Positions 40,679 to 48,741 of a DNA stretch of 64,000 bases are shown one piece after another. The stretch lies in contig CAXXVQ010000005.1 of assembly GCA_963662245.2 (NCBI GenBank), positions 1 to 64,000 on the forward strand. Reading direction: 5' to 3'. The notes under the pieces are model-generated. The model saw only the letters and a program-made list of their open reading frames with translations. It was not told the DNA's origin and did no database searches. Origin of the DNA: JAFGVL01 sp963662245. Its GTDB lineage: Bacteria; Bacteroidota; Bacteroidia; Bacteroidales; Paludibacteraceae. The translations under genes and the position numbers were made by a program. Numbering within the stretch: position 1 is the stretch's first letter; every line of letters starts with the position of its first letter.

Positions 40679-41698
40679 ATGGTTTTGGGAAATAATTTTA
40701 ATCATATACAGTCTGCACACTGTGAAAACGGTGTAACTACAAATCTGTTGAATCATGCAGGCTTATCATTTATGACAGAACCACTTGCATTTGGTTTAGG
40801 TTCAGGATTGTTTTATTTTTATCTACCTTTTTTAAAAGTAGGCACGGGGCCTGCAATAAGTTTCCGTACAATGCCGGGGAAAATATTTAGCCGAACTTGT
40901 AAGAGTTTGAAACTTGATGTGAAATCAGCAAAATTCTCAAATCCGGTAAATGCAGAAAAAGAATTAGATAAGCTACTTCAAAAAGGATATTTATTAGGAT
41001 GCCAGGTTGGGGTCTATAATTTATCTTATTTCCCTATTGAATACAGATTCCATTTTAATGCACATAATATTATTGTTTACGGTAAAACTGATACTCATTA
41101 TTTGATTAGCGATCCGGTAATGGATACCGTGACGAAATTATCACCTGAAGAGTTAAATGAGGTTCGCTTTGCAAAAGGAATATTAGCTCCCAAAGGACAT
41201 TTATATTATATTAAAAAATCAAATGCTATTGATGACAATGTAATAAAAACTGGAATTAAGACGGGTATAAAAAGAAATGTGCGTGATATGTTATATTTGC
41301 CCGGTCAAATAGGTGGAGTTGCCGGCATAAAATATACAGCATCACAAATCAGAAAATGGAGAGATGATTTAGGAGTTAGACGCTCAGGTCAATATTTTGC
41401 ACAAATAATAAGAATGCAAGAGGAGATAGGAACCGGAGGTGGTGGATTCCGTTTTATATATGCTGCTTTTTTGGAGCAAGCTGCAAAATATGTGAAGGAT
41501 GACAGTCTTATTGCTATTTCCGATGAATTTACTAAGTCAGGAGATTTATGGCGACAAAATGCTGTAAATATGGCTGCGGTATTGAAAGGAAGAAATACAG
41601 AACAAAAAGATTTTAATGCTATTGCGGATGTAATGCTAGAGATTGCAGAAGTTGAAAAGCAAGCATTTCGAAGGCTGTCAAAAATTAATTTTCAATAA
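40679..41698 (+). CDS. BtrH_N-domain protein, predicted ACP acyltransferase
   Basis: A 339-aa cytoplasmic protein. Residues 10-150 match the BtrH N-terminal domain, a papain-like fold: Cys15 in 'SAHCENGVTTNLLNHAG', His129 in 'NAHNIIVYG' and Asp145 in 'YLISDPVMD' are the expected triad. Residues 170-339 correspond to the C-terminal DUF4872-type helical region ('GTGGGGFRFIYAAFLEQAA'). In butirosin biosynthesis BtrH moves an acyl group from a carrier protein to an amine. With an ACP four genes downstream (43721-43987), this protein may release the cluster product from ACP by transfer to an acceptor. That function is an inference. Confidence 0.8.
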   Translation: MVLGNNFNHIQSAHCENGVTTNLLNHAGLSFMTEPLAFGLGSGLFYFYLPFLKVGTGPAISFRTMPGKIFSRTCKSLKLDVKSAKFSNPVNAEKELDKLLQKGYLLGCQVGVYNLSYFPIEYRFHFNAHNIIVYGKTDTHYLISDPVMDTVTKLSPEELNEVRFAKGILAPKGHLYYIKKSNAIDDNVIKTGIKTGIKRNVRDMLYLPGQIGGVAGIKYTASQIRKWRDDLGVRRSGQYFAQIIRMQEEIGTGGGGFRFIYAAFLEQAAKYVKDDSLIAISDEFTKSGDLWRQNAVNMAAVLKGRNTEQKDFNAIADVMLEIAEVEKQAFRRLSKINFQ

Positions 41699-41703
41699 AA
41701 ACC

Positions 41704-42441
41704 ATGGAGCCGTTAATAGTTGTAGATAACCTAAGTAAGAAATATAAAAAAGCAGAAAGATTTTGCTTAACGGATGTCTCTTTTACAATAAATAAAGGAG
41801 ATAAATTTGGCATTTTTGGACCAAATGGAGCTGGGAAGACTACGCTAATCTCAATTATGTGTGGTGTTATTGATGGCTCTCAAGGAGGTGTTTTTTATCC
41901 AACGATGGAGAATACTCTTAGGACGATGAAAATAAATATTGGATTAGTTCCACAGGATTTTGCTTTTTATACAGAATTAACAGCATTACAGAATCTAGAA
42001 TATTTTGGTGCCTTATATCAATTGAAAAAGAAAGATATAAAGGAACGCAGTCATAAGTTGTTGAAGATTTTGGGTTTGTCTAATGTTGCAACCAAGAAAG
42101 TGAAAACATTCTCTGGAGGTATGAAAAGAAGACTAAACTTGGCAATTGCTATTTTGCATGAACCGGCTATTTTGTTTTTAGATGAACCGACTGTGGGTGT
42201 TGATATTCAAAGTAAGAATGCAATTATGAGTTTTTTGAATAAGCTTAATAATGATGGAACAACAATTATATATACCTCGCACCATTTGTCAGAAGCTGAG
42301 GAATTTTGTGATAAAGTGGCAATAATTGACTTTGGGAAAATTATTGCATTAGATAAGATGTCTGTATTAAAGGAAAAGCATAATGATGCTACTTTGATGG
42401 ATATTATGTTGAAATTAACCGGAGAGGGATATAGAGACTGA
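41704..42441 (+). CDS. ABC transporter ATP-binding protein of an ABC-2 exporter
   Basis: A 245-aa ATPase. Walker A is 'GPNGAGKTTLIS' (residues 39-50), the Q-loop is in 'GLVPQDFAFYTELTALQNLE', the signature is 'FSGGMKRRLNLAIAIL', Walker B is 'ILFLDEPTVGVD', and the H-loop is 'YTSHHLSEAEEF'. The N-G-A-G-K and G-V-D features are typical of drug/lipid/polysaccharide ABC-2 exporters. It starts five bases after the BtrH-like gene and overlaps the permease by one base (TGATG). It probably exports the cluster product or an intermediate. Confidence 0.92.
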   Translation: MEPLIVVDNLSKKYKKAERFCLTDVSFTINKGDKFGIFGPNGAGKTTLISIMCGVIDGSQGGVFYPTMENTLRTMKINIGLVPQDFAFYTELTALQNLEYFGALYQLKKKDIKERSHKLLKILGLSNVATKKVKTFSGGMKRRLNLAIAILHEPAILFLDEPTVGVDIQSKNAIMSFLNKLNNDGTTIIYTSHHLSEAEEFCDKVAIIDFGKIIALDKMSVLKEKHNDATLMDIMLKLTGEGYRD

Positions 42442-43724
42442 TGTGTTGTAGACTTCGGGTACTTTTAAAAAAGGAGATTTTATTATTCATCAATGATAAG
42501 GTTGGTTTGGCTTTAATGTTTTTAATGCCAATTCTACTGGTTTTTATTATTACCATTATTCAGAATAATGCATTTAGCATGCTTGAAGGAAAACAACTTA
42601 AAATGATGGTTGTAAATCAAGATGAAGGAGCATTGGGTAAAAAGGTAGTGCAGGAGATTGATAATACAGCCATGTTTGATTTGCGTGAAAACTCATCTTT
42701 AACGATGGATCAATTGCAAGGCTGTATTATATCAAATGAGGTTTTGGTTGGTATTTACATTCCAAAAGATTTTTCTAAAATATTAAAAGTACAGAATAAT
42801 AAAGCCACTTCTGTTATGCTCGCAAATATGGGCATGCCGATGGAAGAAGTTGAAGCTATAGTAAAGTCCAAAAAAACACCACAAATATATTTTGTTCATG
42901 ATCCGACACTTCAGGAAAGTTACAGCTTTTCTATTTTAAATGTGATAAAAGGGGTATCCAAAGGAGTTGAGTTGGAGGAATTAGTAAGTGAAATCTATAC
43001 CCAGATGGGTATGGCTGAAGTGCCGGAAGATTTTGCCAAAAATCTTAAAAAAGAAAATATACATATCAATCGTGTGGTTGCTTTAAGTAAGGATAATGTA
43101 TTACCTAATGCATCTCAGCATAATGTCCCAGCATGGACTGTTTTTGCCATGTTCTTCATGGTTGTGTCTTTAGGTACTAATATTGTTTCGGAAAGAAATT
43201 CAGGAAGTTTTCTAAGAATCAAAACTTTACCGACAGATTTCTCTCATGTGATTTTTGCAAAACAAGTTGTGTATTTTCTTATTGCCTTGTTACAAGTTAC
43301 AGTGATTTTCGGAATAGGATACTTAATTTTTCCACATATAGGATTACCGGAATTACACTTTCCGCAAAATATCCCGGGGTTAATTTTGATAACGGGCTTG
43401 TGCTGTATTGCAGCCATAAGCTATGCCGTGATGGTGGGTTCGGTAATGAGAACACCAGATCAAGCGAACGGATTTGGGGCAATATCAATAATTATTTTTG
43501 CAACATTTGGCGGGGTATGGGTACCGTTGTTTGTTTTGCCTGAGTTTATGCAAAAAATTAGTGTCTTTTCACCTTTGCACTGGTGTATTGAAGGCTTTTA
43601 TATCTTATTCCTTAAAGACGGGAACTGGTTAGATATTTTGAAAATAACATTATATTTATTTACTTTTAGTTTCATTTGTCAAACAATAGCTTATTTAAGC
43701 TTAAGAAAAAAAATAACAAGATGA
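42441..43724 (+). CDS. ABC-2 type permease
   Basis: A 427-aa membrane protein with one N-terminal helix (about 22-43), a large extracytoplasmic domain to about residue 225, then five C-terminal helices. 'WTVFAMFFMVVSLGTNIVSE' and 'RNSGSFLRIKTLPTD' are the ABC-2 family signature region, and 'PLHWCIEGFYILF' closes the domain. This topology matches YhhJ/DrrB-like exporters. It overlaps the ATPase by one base and the ACP gene by four bases (ATGA), so export and synthesis are encoded on one transcript. Confidence 0.88.
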   Translation: MCCRLRVLLKKEILLFINDKVGLALMFLMPILLVFIITIIQNNAFSMLEGKQLKMMVVNQDEGALGKKVVQEIDNTAMFDLRENSSLTMDQLQGCIISNEVLVGIYIPKDFSKILKVQNNKATSVMLANMGMPMEEVEAIVKSKKTPQIYFVHDPTLQESYSFSILNVIKGVSKGVELEELVSEIYTQMGMAEVPEDFAKNLKKENIHINRVVALSKDNVLPNASQHNVPAWTVFAMFFMVVSLGTNIVSERNSGSFLRIKTLPTDFSHVIFAKQVVYFLIALLQVTVIFGIGYLIFPHIGLPELHFPQNIPGLILITGLCCIAAISYAVMVGSVMRTPDQANGFGAISIIIFATFGGVWVPLFVLPEFMQKISVFSPLHWCIEGFYILFLKDGNWLDILKITLYLFTFSFICQTIAYLSLRKKITR

Positions 43725-43987
43725 ATAAAGACGATTTAAAATTGGAGTTAAAACAACACATGATTAAGTATCTGAACTTGATGGATTATACTCCTGAAAC
43801 AATTGAAGATAATGCCCCATTATTTGGCCCTGATGGGATAGGACTGGATTCTATAGACTCACTTGAGTTAATCGTTATGTTAGAACGAGAATATGGAATT
43901 AAGCTTACAAATCCAACTGAAGCTAGAAATATATTGGTTAATGTAACTACAATTGCAGAGTTTATTATTGCAGAAAAGAGCAAGTAA
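43721..43987 (+). CDS. Dedicated acyl carrier protein
   Basis: An 88-aa acyl carrier protein. The phosphopantetheine attachment site is Ser44 in 'GIGLDSIDSLELIVMLE', with Ile in place of the usual Leu after D-S. Helix 2 and the acidic character are typical of type II carriers. ATG at 43721 overlaps the permease stop; a longer frame from 43676 would extend into the permease. It is distinct from housekeeping AcpP, as expected for a secondary metabolite or lipid pathway, and is likely the partner of the adjacent ketosynthase pair and the BtrH-like transferase. Confidence 0.92.
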   Translation: MNKDDLKLELKQHMIKYLNLMDYTPETIEDNAPLFGPDGIGLDSIDSLELIVMLEREYGIKLTNPTEARNILVNVTTIAEFIIAEKSK

Positions 43988-43990
43988 TAT

Positions 43991-45178
43991 ATGAATGTTT
44001 ATGTGACAGGTTTTGGGTGTATTTCTTCTATTGGTCTTAATGTAGAAGAAAATCTAAACAATCTTCGTTTAATGAAGGATGGCTTAGGTCGTTCTAGTTT
44101 TTTGGAGTCAAAGTATGCTTCAGAAAAATATTTTGGGGAGATTCAACTGTCAACAGAACAACTTTGTCAGGATTTGAATTTAGAACATGTTCCAGGTCTT
44201 ACCAGAACAGATTTGTTGGCATTCAAAGCATTTGACGAAGCCATAAAGATGGCTAAACTTAGTGCGTCTGATATTTCTGCTTATGATACTGCATTTATTT
44301 CTGCAACAACTGTTGGAGGAATGTGTCTAACAGATCAATTATATCGTGATTCGAACTCTATTTCCGAAAAATCAGATTATGTGAGTTCTTATGGCGGGTC
44401 TGCACATACTTTACAAGTAGCCAAATATTATCAAATAAAAGGTTATACCGACACAATAAACACGGCGTGTTCGTCATCCTCAAATGCGATTATGATTGGG
44501 ATGAGGTTGATTAAATCAGGTCGAGCCAAAAGAGTGATTGTTGGCGGTGCTGAAAGTTTAGCAAAATATACAGTCAACGGATTTAATTCTTTACAGATAT
44601 TGTCTGATGCGAAATGTTTACCATTTGATACTGAGCGAGTAGGTTTAAACCTCGGAGAAGCTGCTGCATATCTTGTTTTAGAAGCAGAAGATGTACTGAA
44701 CGGGAAAGATATTTTTGCAAAAGTTGTTGGTGCAGGCAACTCCAATGATTCCTTTCATTCCTCTGCTATGTCTGATGAGGCCATTGGTGTTAGAAAGTGC
44801 ATGGAATCAGCATTAATTGATGCTTCAATATCACCCTGCCAAATAGGATATGTGAATGCACATGGAACAGGTACCCCAAACAATGATTTTGTAGAAATTG
44901 TTGGTCTTAAAGAAATATTTTCCAATATCCCATATTATAGTTCAACTAAGTCATACACCGGGCATACACTTGGAGCATCCGGAGCCCTTGAAGCTGTTTA
45001 TACAGTGTTGTCTCTTTTAAATCAAGAAGTATATCCAAATTTAAGAACAGCTAATTTTATGGAGTATACTGATACCCTTGTTCTTGAATGTACAAAAGTT
45101 CAGAATCTGAATTATGCAATGACAAATTCATATGGATTTGGTGGGAATTGTACTTCCCTTATTTTTCAAAAAGTGTAG
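43991..45178 (+). CDS. Beta-ketoacyl-ACP synthase, KAS II / type II PKS-like, active
   Basis: A 395-aa condensing enzyme with the full KAS I/II catalytic set: Cys160 in 'INTACSSSSNAIM', His291 in 'NAHGTGTPNNDF', Lys320 and His325 in 'STKSYTGHTLGASGALEAV'. It lies three bases after the ACP gene and is followed by a related protein without catalytic residues, giving a ketosynthase/chain-length-factor arrangement as in aryl-polyene and type II polyketide systems. It probably builds the beta-oxoacyl chain used by the DarB-like enzyme. Confidence 0.9.
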   Translation: MNVYVTGFGCISSIGLNVEENLNNLRLMKDGLGRSSFLESKYASEKYFGEIQLSTEQLCQDLNLEHVPGLTRTDLLAFKAFDEAIKMAKLSASDISAYDTAFISATTVGGMCLTDQLYRDSNSISEKSDYVSSYGGSAHTLQVAKYYQIKGYTDTINTACSSSSNAIMIGMRLIKSGRAKRVIVGGAESLAKYTVNGFNSLQILSDAKCLPFDTERVGLNLGEAAAYLVLEAEDVLNGKDIFAKVVGAGNSNDSFHSSAMSDEAIGVRKCMESALIDASISPCQIGYVNAHGTGTPNNDFVEIVGLKEIFSNIPYYSSTKSYTGHTLGASGALEAVYTVLSLLNQEVYPNLRTANFMEYTDTLVLECTKVQNLNYAMTNSYGFGGNCTSLIFQKV

Positions 45179-45183
45179 GAACA

Positions 45184-46221
45184 ATGTATATTACTGCTCA
45201 AAAATCTATTTCACCACAACATACACATGATAACTCCTTTTTCGAAGGACAGGTTATCAAACTAGAGGGTAATAAGTACTTTGCTCAAGAACCAAATTAT
45301 CTTGAACATATTCCGGCCAATGTACTCAGAAGAATGGGGAAAGCTTTGAGGATGGGTATTGGTGCAGGAATGCCTTTGTTAAAACAAAATGGAAAGGTAA
45401 ATGGTATTATTATCGGTTCTTCTGAAGGAGGGCTGGAAGATTGTATTCGTTTCTTAAATCAAATAGTTGACTATGACGAAGGTTCGTTAACGCCGACCAA
45501 CTTTGTGCAAAGTACACCTAATGCTTTAGCAGGTAATTTGGCAATAATGACAGATAACCCCTGCTATAATAACACGCACACTCATAAAGGTAACGCTTTT
45601 GAAAATGCGTTGATTGATGCAATGTTGTTATTCTCGGATTCGTCAGTTGAGAGTGTTTTAGTGGGTAATGTTGAAGAAATATCTGATTATAATTACAATA
45701 TTGAAAAATTAGCAGGACAATTTAAAACCGAAGATACAAACTCAGAAACATTATTGCTTAGTAAAACAGAAGGAACGGTTTGTGGTGAAGGTGCATGTAT
45801 GTTTGTTTTAAATAAATCTGCATCAGATTATTCAGCCAAGCTTGTTGATGTTACTCAGATTGCTTATCCAACGAAAGAAGAACTTGTAGAAAGAGTGATT
45901 TCCTTTTTGAATAAGAATGGTCTTACTCAATTAGAAGTTTCAGCCTTGATATTAGGTCATAGCGGAGACATTCGCTCAGATCATTGGTATTGTGATTTAT
46001 ATGAAATTCTTTTTAGAGAAATACCCGCATTTAGTTTTAAGAACTTTGTAGGAGATTATCCTACTGCTTCTGCTTTTGGAATGTTTTTAGCTGTAGAAGC
46101 TTTGTGTGGGAAGAAAGTGACTGCTTGGGATAATTTCCCAAATGATGCCAAATATATTCTGATATATAACCACTATAAGGGTGAACAGCATGGTTTTATC
46201 CTTTTAGAAACAAATAAATAA
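45184..46221 (+). CDS. Ketosynthase-like protein lacking catalytic residues (chain-length-factor-like)
   Basis: A 345-aa thiolase-fold protein related to ketosynthases ('NGIIIGSSEGGLEDCIRFLN', 'TPTNFVQSTPNALAGNLAIM'). The active-site region reads 'YNNTHTHKGNAFENAL', so the Cys is replaced (Thr133). 'LILGHSGDIRSDHWY' stands where N-A-H-G-T-G-T is expected, and 'DYPTASAFGMFLAVEAL' replaces the G-H-T-L-G-A-S-G motif. This makes it a probable partner subunit of the ketosynthase, analogous to a chain-length factor. ATG at 45184 is six bases after the ketosynthase stop; the longer frame would overlap that gene. Confidence 0.85.
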   Translation: MYITAQKSISPQHTHDNSFFEGQVIKLEGNKYFAQEPNYLEHIPANVLRRMGKALRMGIGAGMPLLKQNGKVNGIIIGSSEGGLEDCIRFLNQIVDYDEGSLTPTNFVQSTPNALAGNLAIMTDNPCYNNTHTHKGNAFENALIDAMLLFSDSSVESVLVGNVEEISDYNYNIEKLAGQFKTEDTNSETLLLSKTEGTVCGEGACMFVLNKSASDYSAKLVDVTQIAYPTKEELVERVISFLNKNGLTQLEVSALILGHSGDIRSDHWYCDLYEILFREIPAFSFKNFVGDYPTASAFGMFLAVEALCGKKVTAWDNFPNDAKYILIYNHYKGEQHGFILLETNK

Positions 46222-46223
46222 TT

Positions 46224-46478
46224 ATGAATAAAGGTGCTTTTTGTCAAAGTTGTGGGATGCCGTTAAGCAAAGACCCAAATCATGGTGGAACTAATGCTGA
46301 TGGTTCAAAATCTGATAAATACTGTAGCTACTGTTATGTAAATGGTAAATTTACCTTTGACGGAACAGTAAACGAGTTCCAAGAACATTGTCGAGTAAAA
46401 ATGATTGAAGGTGGTCATAACAAGTTTGTAGCTTGGTTATTTACTCGTGGAATTAAGCGCTTAGAGCGTTGGAAATAA
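46224..46478 (+). CDS. Zinc-ribbon protein 1
   Basis: An 84-aa cytoplasmic protein. Cys7, Cys10, Cys34 and Cys37 ('FCQSCGMPL', 'YCSYCYVNGKF') form a zinc ribbon of the 'putative zinc ribbon' type (PF12674-like). The C-terminal half is helical and ends 'RGIKRLERWK'. It is two bases after the chain-length-factor gene and followed eight bases later by a paralogue. Role in the cluster unknown; protein-protein or nucleic-acid contact is possible. Confidence 0.8.
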   Translation: MNKGAFCQSCGMPLSKDPNHGGTNADGSKSDKYCSYCYVNGKFTFDGTVNEFQEHCRVKMIEGGHNKFVAWLFTRGIKRLERWK

Positions 46479-46486
46479 ATTAGATT

Positions 46487-46750
46487 ATGGCAAAAAATAA
46501 AGTGTGCCAGAGCTGTGGCGCAGTAATAGACCGGAAAAACAGTATACTCGGGACCGAAGCTGATGGCAGTAGATCTCAGTTGTACTGTGACCACTGTTAT
46601 AAAGACGGAAAGTTTTTACATCCTAATTTAACTCTAGAGGAAGTAAAAAAGCACTATGTTGAGAAGTTTGTTGAGCTAAAAGTTCCTCGTTGGGTAGCCA
46701 AATTAATGGTGAGAAGTGTAGACAAGCTTGAACGCTGGAAAAAGAAATAA
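46487..46750 (+). CDS. Zinc-ribbon protein 2
   Basis: An 87-aa paralogue of the preceding gene with identical cysteine positions (7, 10, 34, 37; 'VCQSCGAVI', 'YCDHCYKDGKF') and a similar tail 'SVDKLERWKKK'. The pair is a tandem duplication that has diverged strongly outside the cysteines and the E-A-D-G-S / N-A-D-G-S turn. It is the last gene of the plus-strand operon and converges on the thioesterase gene. Confidence 0.8.
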   Translation: MAKNKVCQSCGAVIDRKNSILGTEADGSRSQLYCDHCYKDGKFLHPNLTLEEVKKHYVEKFVELKVPRWVAKLMVRSVDKLERWKKK

Positions 46751-46755
46751 AAATA

Positions 46756-46785
46756 GAGCCTGCTGATTTAATTATTGGCAGGCTC
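46756..46785. terminator. Hairpin between the zinc-ribbon and thioesterase genes
   Basis: GAGCCTGC / GCAGGCTC perfect 8-bp stem with a 14-base loop. It overlaps the thioesterase stop codon (46768-46770). T-run on the plus strand is weak, so efficiency is uncertain. Confidence 0.6.
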
Positions 46786-47187
46786 GTTTATTACTGTCTC
46801 AAGTAGATGTTCTTCTAGCTGCTTCCTAGCTTCCGTTGGTATAGGTGCTGATTTCTGAGTTTTGAAGTCAAAATGCACTAATACTGTCTTTCCTCTAGTT
46901 GATAGCTTGTTGTTTTGCCAGCATTCCTGATATACCTCTAAACTTGAGTTCCCAATTTTTGAAACCCAGGTTCTAATTTTTACATCTTTACCATAATAAA
47001 GTTGAGAAACGAAGTCGATTTCAAAACGAGCTAGAATGAGGTTCCAAGTTTTAAAACTAAACTCAGGATTAAAAAATCCGTACACATCATTTCTTGCATG
47101 TTCGAACCATTGTGGCATAATTGTGTTATTTACATGTCCTAGTCCATCAATATCCCCAAATTTTGGGGTAATTATCATTTCTATCAT
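46768..47187 (-). CDS. Hotdog-fold acyl-CoA / acyl-ACP thioesterase
   Basis: A 139-aa 4HBT-type thioesterase. The core 'FGDIDGLGHVNNTIMPQWFE' is the YbgC/4HBT active-site pattern (D-x-x-G-H-x-N-N...), followed by 'FEIDFVSQLYYGKDVKIRTW' and 'STRGKTVLVHFDF'. It hydrolyses acyl thioesters. It is convergent with the Dar-like cluster, with its own promoter, so a link to that pathway (editing or release of acyl-ACP) is possible but unproven. The stop lies inside a hairpin. Confidence 0.88.
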   Translation of the reverse strand: MIEMIITPKFGDIDGLGHVNNTIMPQWFEHARNDVYGFFNPEFSFKTWNLILARFEIDFVSQLYYGKDVKIRTWVSKIGNSSLEVYQECWQNNKLSTRGKTVLVHFDFKTQKSAPIPTEARKQLEEHLLETVINEPANN

Positions 47188-47210
47188 AGTGAGTATATCA
47201 TTTTGTAGAA

Positions 47211-47218
47211 CAAAGTTA
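47211..47218 (-). promoter_or_regulatory. Thioesterase gene -7 box
   Basis: TAACTTTG on the minus strand, 23 bases before the ATG. Confidence 0.65.
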
Positions 47219-47440
47219 CTCTGAACTTGATATTGATAGGATTCTTTTTCTGTTAATCAATTGTATTAATTGTGTCTTTTATTGTTAAATTGTTGTAAAT
47301 AAACGCTTTATTGCTCATTTAGGATTTGTTTGTGCAATGCATTTTTGTTTAAATTAGTCTTCTTGTTTGACGAATGATAGGCACTATCTATAGAAAATTT
47401 CAACAAAATAGTAGTCAATGTCTTTTAGGTTTTTAATAAG

Positions 47441-48495
47441 TTATGCGAATTAAGGGTTGAAATTAAAATATCAAATTAATAAAAGCAGCAGCAATTCTTC
47501 CACATATAAAGGTCAATAAACCACTAGTAGAACGAACCTTGCTGGCTATTTGTATTTTTGTTTTTTCATTTAACCAGTTGAAAAGCGATTCAATTGGCTG
47601 TCTTACAGTTGAAACGGCTGAGGAATATAAATCAGCCCAAGCCTTATTTTGTTGTTTTTCCCATTCTGTTTGTCCTTTAATTGCCTTTACAGGAGTTAAA
47701 ATGGACAAGTTGTTTGTTTTCTTTTTCTCAGACCAGAATTCAGCATTTGAATAAGCTTTGTCTGCAACAATAGTACGGTTATACATGTCTTGAGAAGCTT
47801 CTTTAAGCATACATAAATCATGTTTTGAAGCCTCTGTGAAAAGCATTTGTTCTGGATGAGGCAAATGTCCTTTTCGTCTAAAAGAAATGGCGTGTAACTT
47901 CAATCCATAATAGTATATACCTTTGGTAGAGCAAAAGCCCTTGTCAGTAATTTCTTGTGCCACTTTTGAATTTCTTTTTCCTGAACATATTATAATTGGC
48001 ATAGAGTCTACAAGACTAATTTCTTTATCACAATCATTTGGCACAAAGTCATTAAACAAAGACAATGTAAGAGCTTTAAAGCCTTCATTGAGTCTATTTA
48101 TCCTTGTGTTGAAAGCCACATATGATGTGAGTTTTGGAAACCATTCACGAAGATGCTCACTTGCAAATTCATGAATCTTTTTCACTTTGTGATGTTCTTC
48201 AACTTGCATTACATACAAGTAAATGCTCATAGCCTCTTGGTCTGTAAATTTTGGCTGATCATTGTTGCTAAAGCGTTGACAAATATATTTTATCTCTTTA
48301 TCGTATTGCTCACATACATAGCAATAGATTTTTATTAGTTTTATAGCCTTATCCTTGGGTATCATAATTAGAATAAATCGTGGATGATTTTTCATCTAAT
48401 TTAATGATATTCAAGGATATAACAAAATATGTACCCGCTTATTTTGCTGTATCACAGCACTTTATTTATCTTTTTTCAACCCTTAATTCGCATAA
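47441..48495 (-). mobile_element. Insertion sequence, IS982 family, complete
   Basis: About 1055 bp bounded by a perfect 20-bp inverted repeat: TTATGCGAATTAAGGGTTGA at 47441-47460 and its reverse complement at 48476-48495. It contains one intact transposase gene. The base next to each repeat is not conserved and no clean target duplication is visible, so the exact ends may shift by a base or two. It lies between the thioesterase gene and the RND efflux operon and breaks no visible gene. Confidence 0.9.
47463..48395 (-). CDS. IS982-family transposase
   Basis: A 310-aa DDE transposase (300 aa if the second Met at 48365 is used). The acidic triad appears as Asp130 in 'SLVDSMPIIIC', Asp212 in 'VADKAYSN' and Glu269 in 'VRQPIESLFNWLNEKTKIQ'. 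The N-terminal helical part and the 'KGIYYYGLKLHAI' stretch fit the family. The reading frame is intact with no stop or frameshift, and the ends are perfect, suggesting a recent insertion. Confidence 0.93.
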   Translation of the reverse strand: MKNHPRFILIMIPKDKAIKLIKIYCYVCEQYDKEIKYICQRFSNNDQPKFTDQEAMSIYLYVMQVEEHHKVKKIHEFASEHLREWFPKLTSYVAFNTRINRLNEGFKALTLSLFNDFVPNDCDKEISLVDSMPIIICSGKRNSKVAQEITDKGFCSTKGIYYYGLKLHAISFRRKGHLPHPEQMLFTEASKHDLCMLKEASQDMYNRTIVADKAYSNAEFWSEKKKTNNLSILTPVKAIKGQTEWEKQQNKAWADLYSSAVSTVRQPIESLFNWLNEKTKIQIASKVRSTSGLLTFICGRIAAAFINLIF

Positions 48496-48741
48496 GTTGT
48501 TAAATTTGATTTTTTAAGTTGTCAATAGCTTCTAGAATTCTTGTGTTATCCCTCTTTTTCTAGATATTTCATCGGGCAATAAATATCGTTCATCGGTTTT
48601 TTTGTCCATTGCACAGACTTTATTTATAATATAAGGTGAATATTAATGACTTTTGTTTTCGAAAATTAGCAAGAAAATGATGCTCATTGTAAAAATGAAG
48701 TTGTAGACTTGCATTCAATTTTGTAATTAAGTAAATAAAAT
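48496..48741. other. Intergenic region between the IS and the tolC-type operon
   Basis: AT-rich, no gene. It should contain the promoter of the efflux operon, but no exact TAnnTTTG box was found; CAATTTTG (48716-48723) and TAGACTTG upstream of it are one-mismatch candidates. Confidence 0.5.

Noticed and set aside
47429..48503. Target-site duplication GTTTTTAA / GTTGTTAA around the IS
   Set aside because: One mismatch, and the left copy would not abut the inverted repeat, so it is not a convincing duplication.
48496..48741. Promoter for the efflux operon
   Set aside because: Only one-mismatch boxes were seen and no properly spaced -33 element, so no promoter is called.
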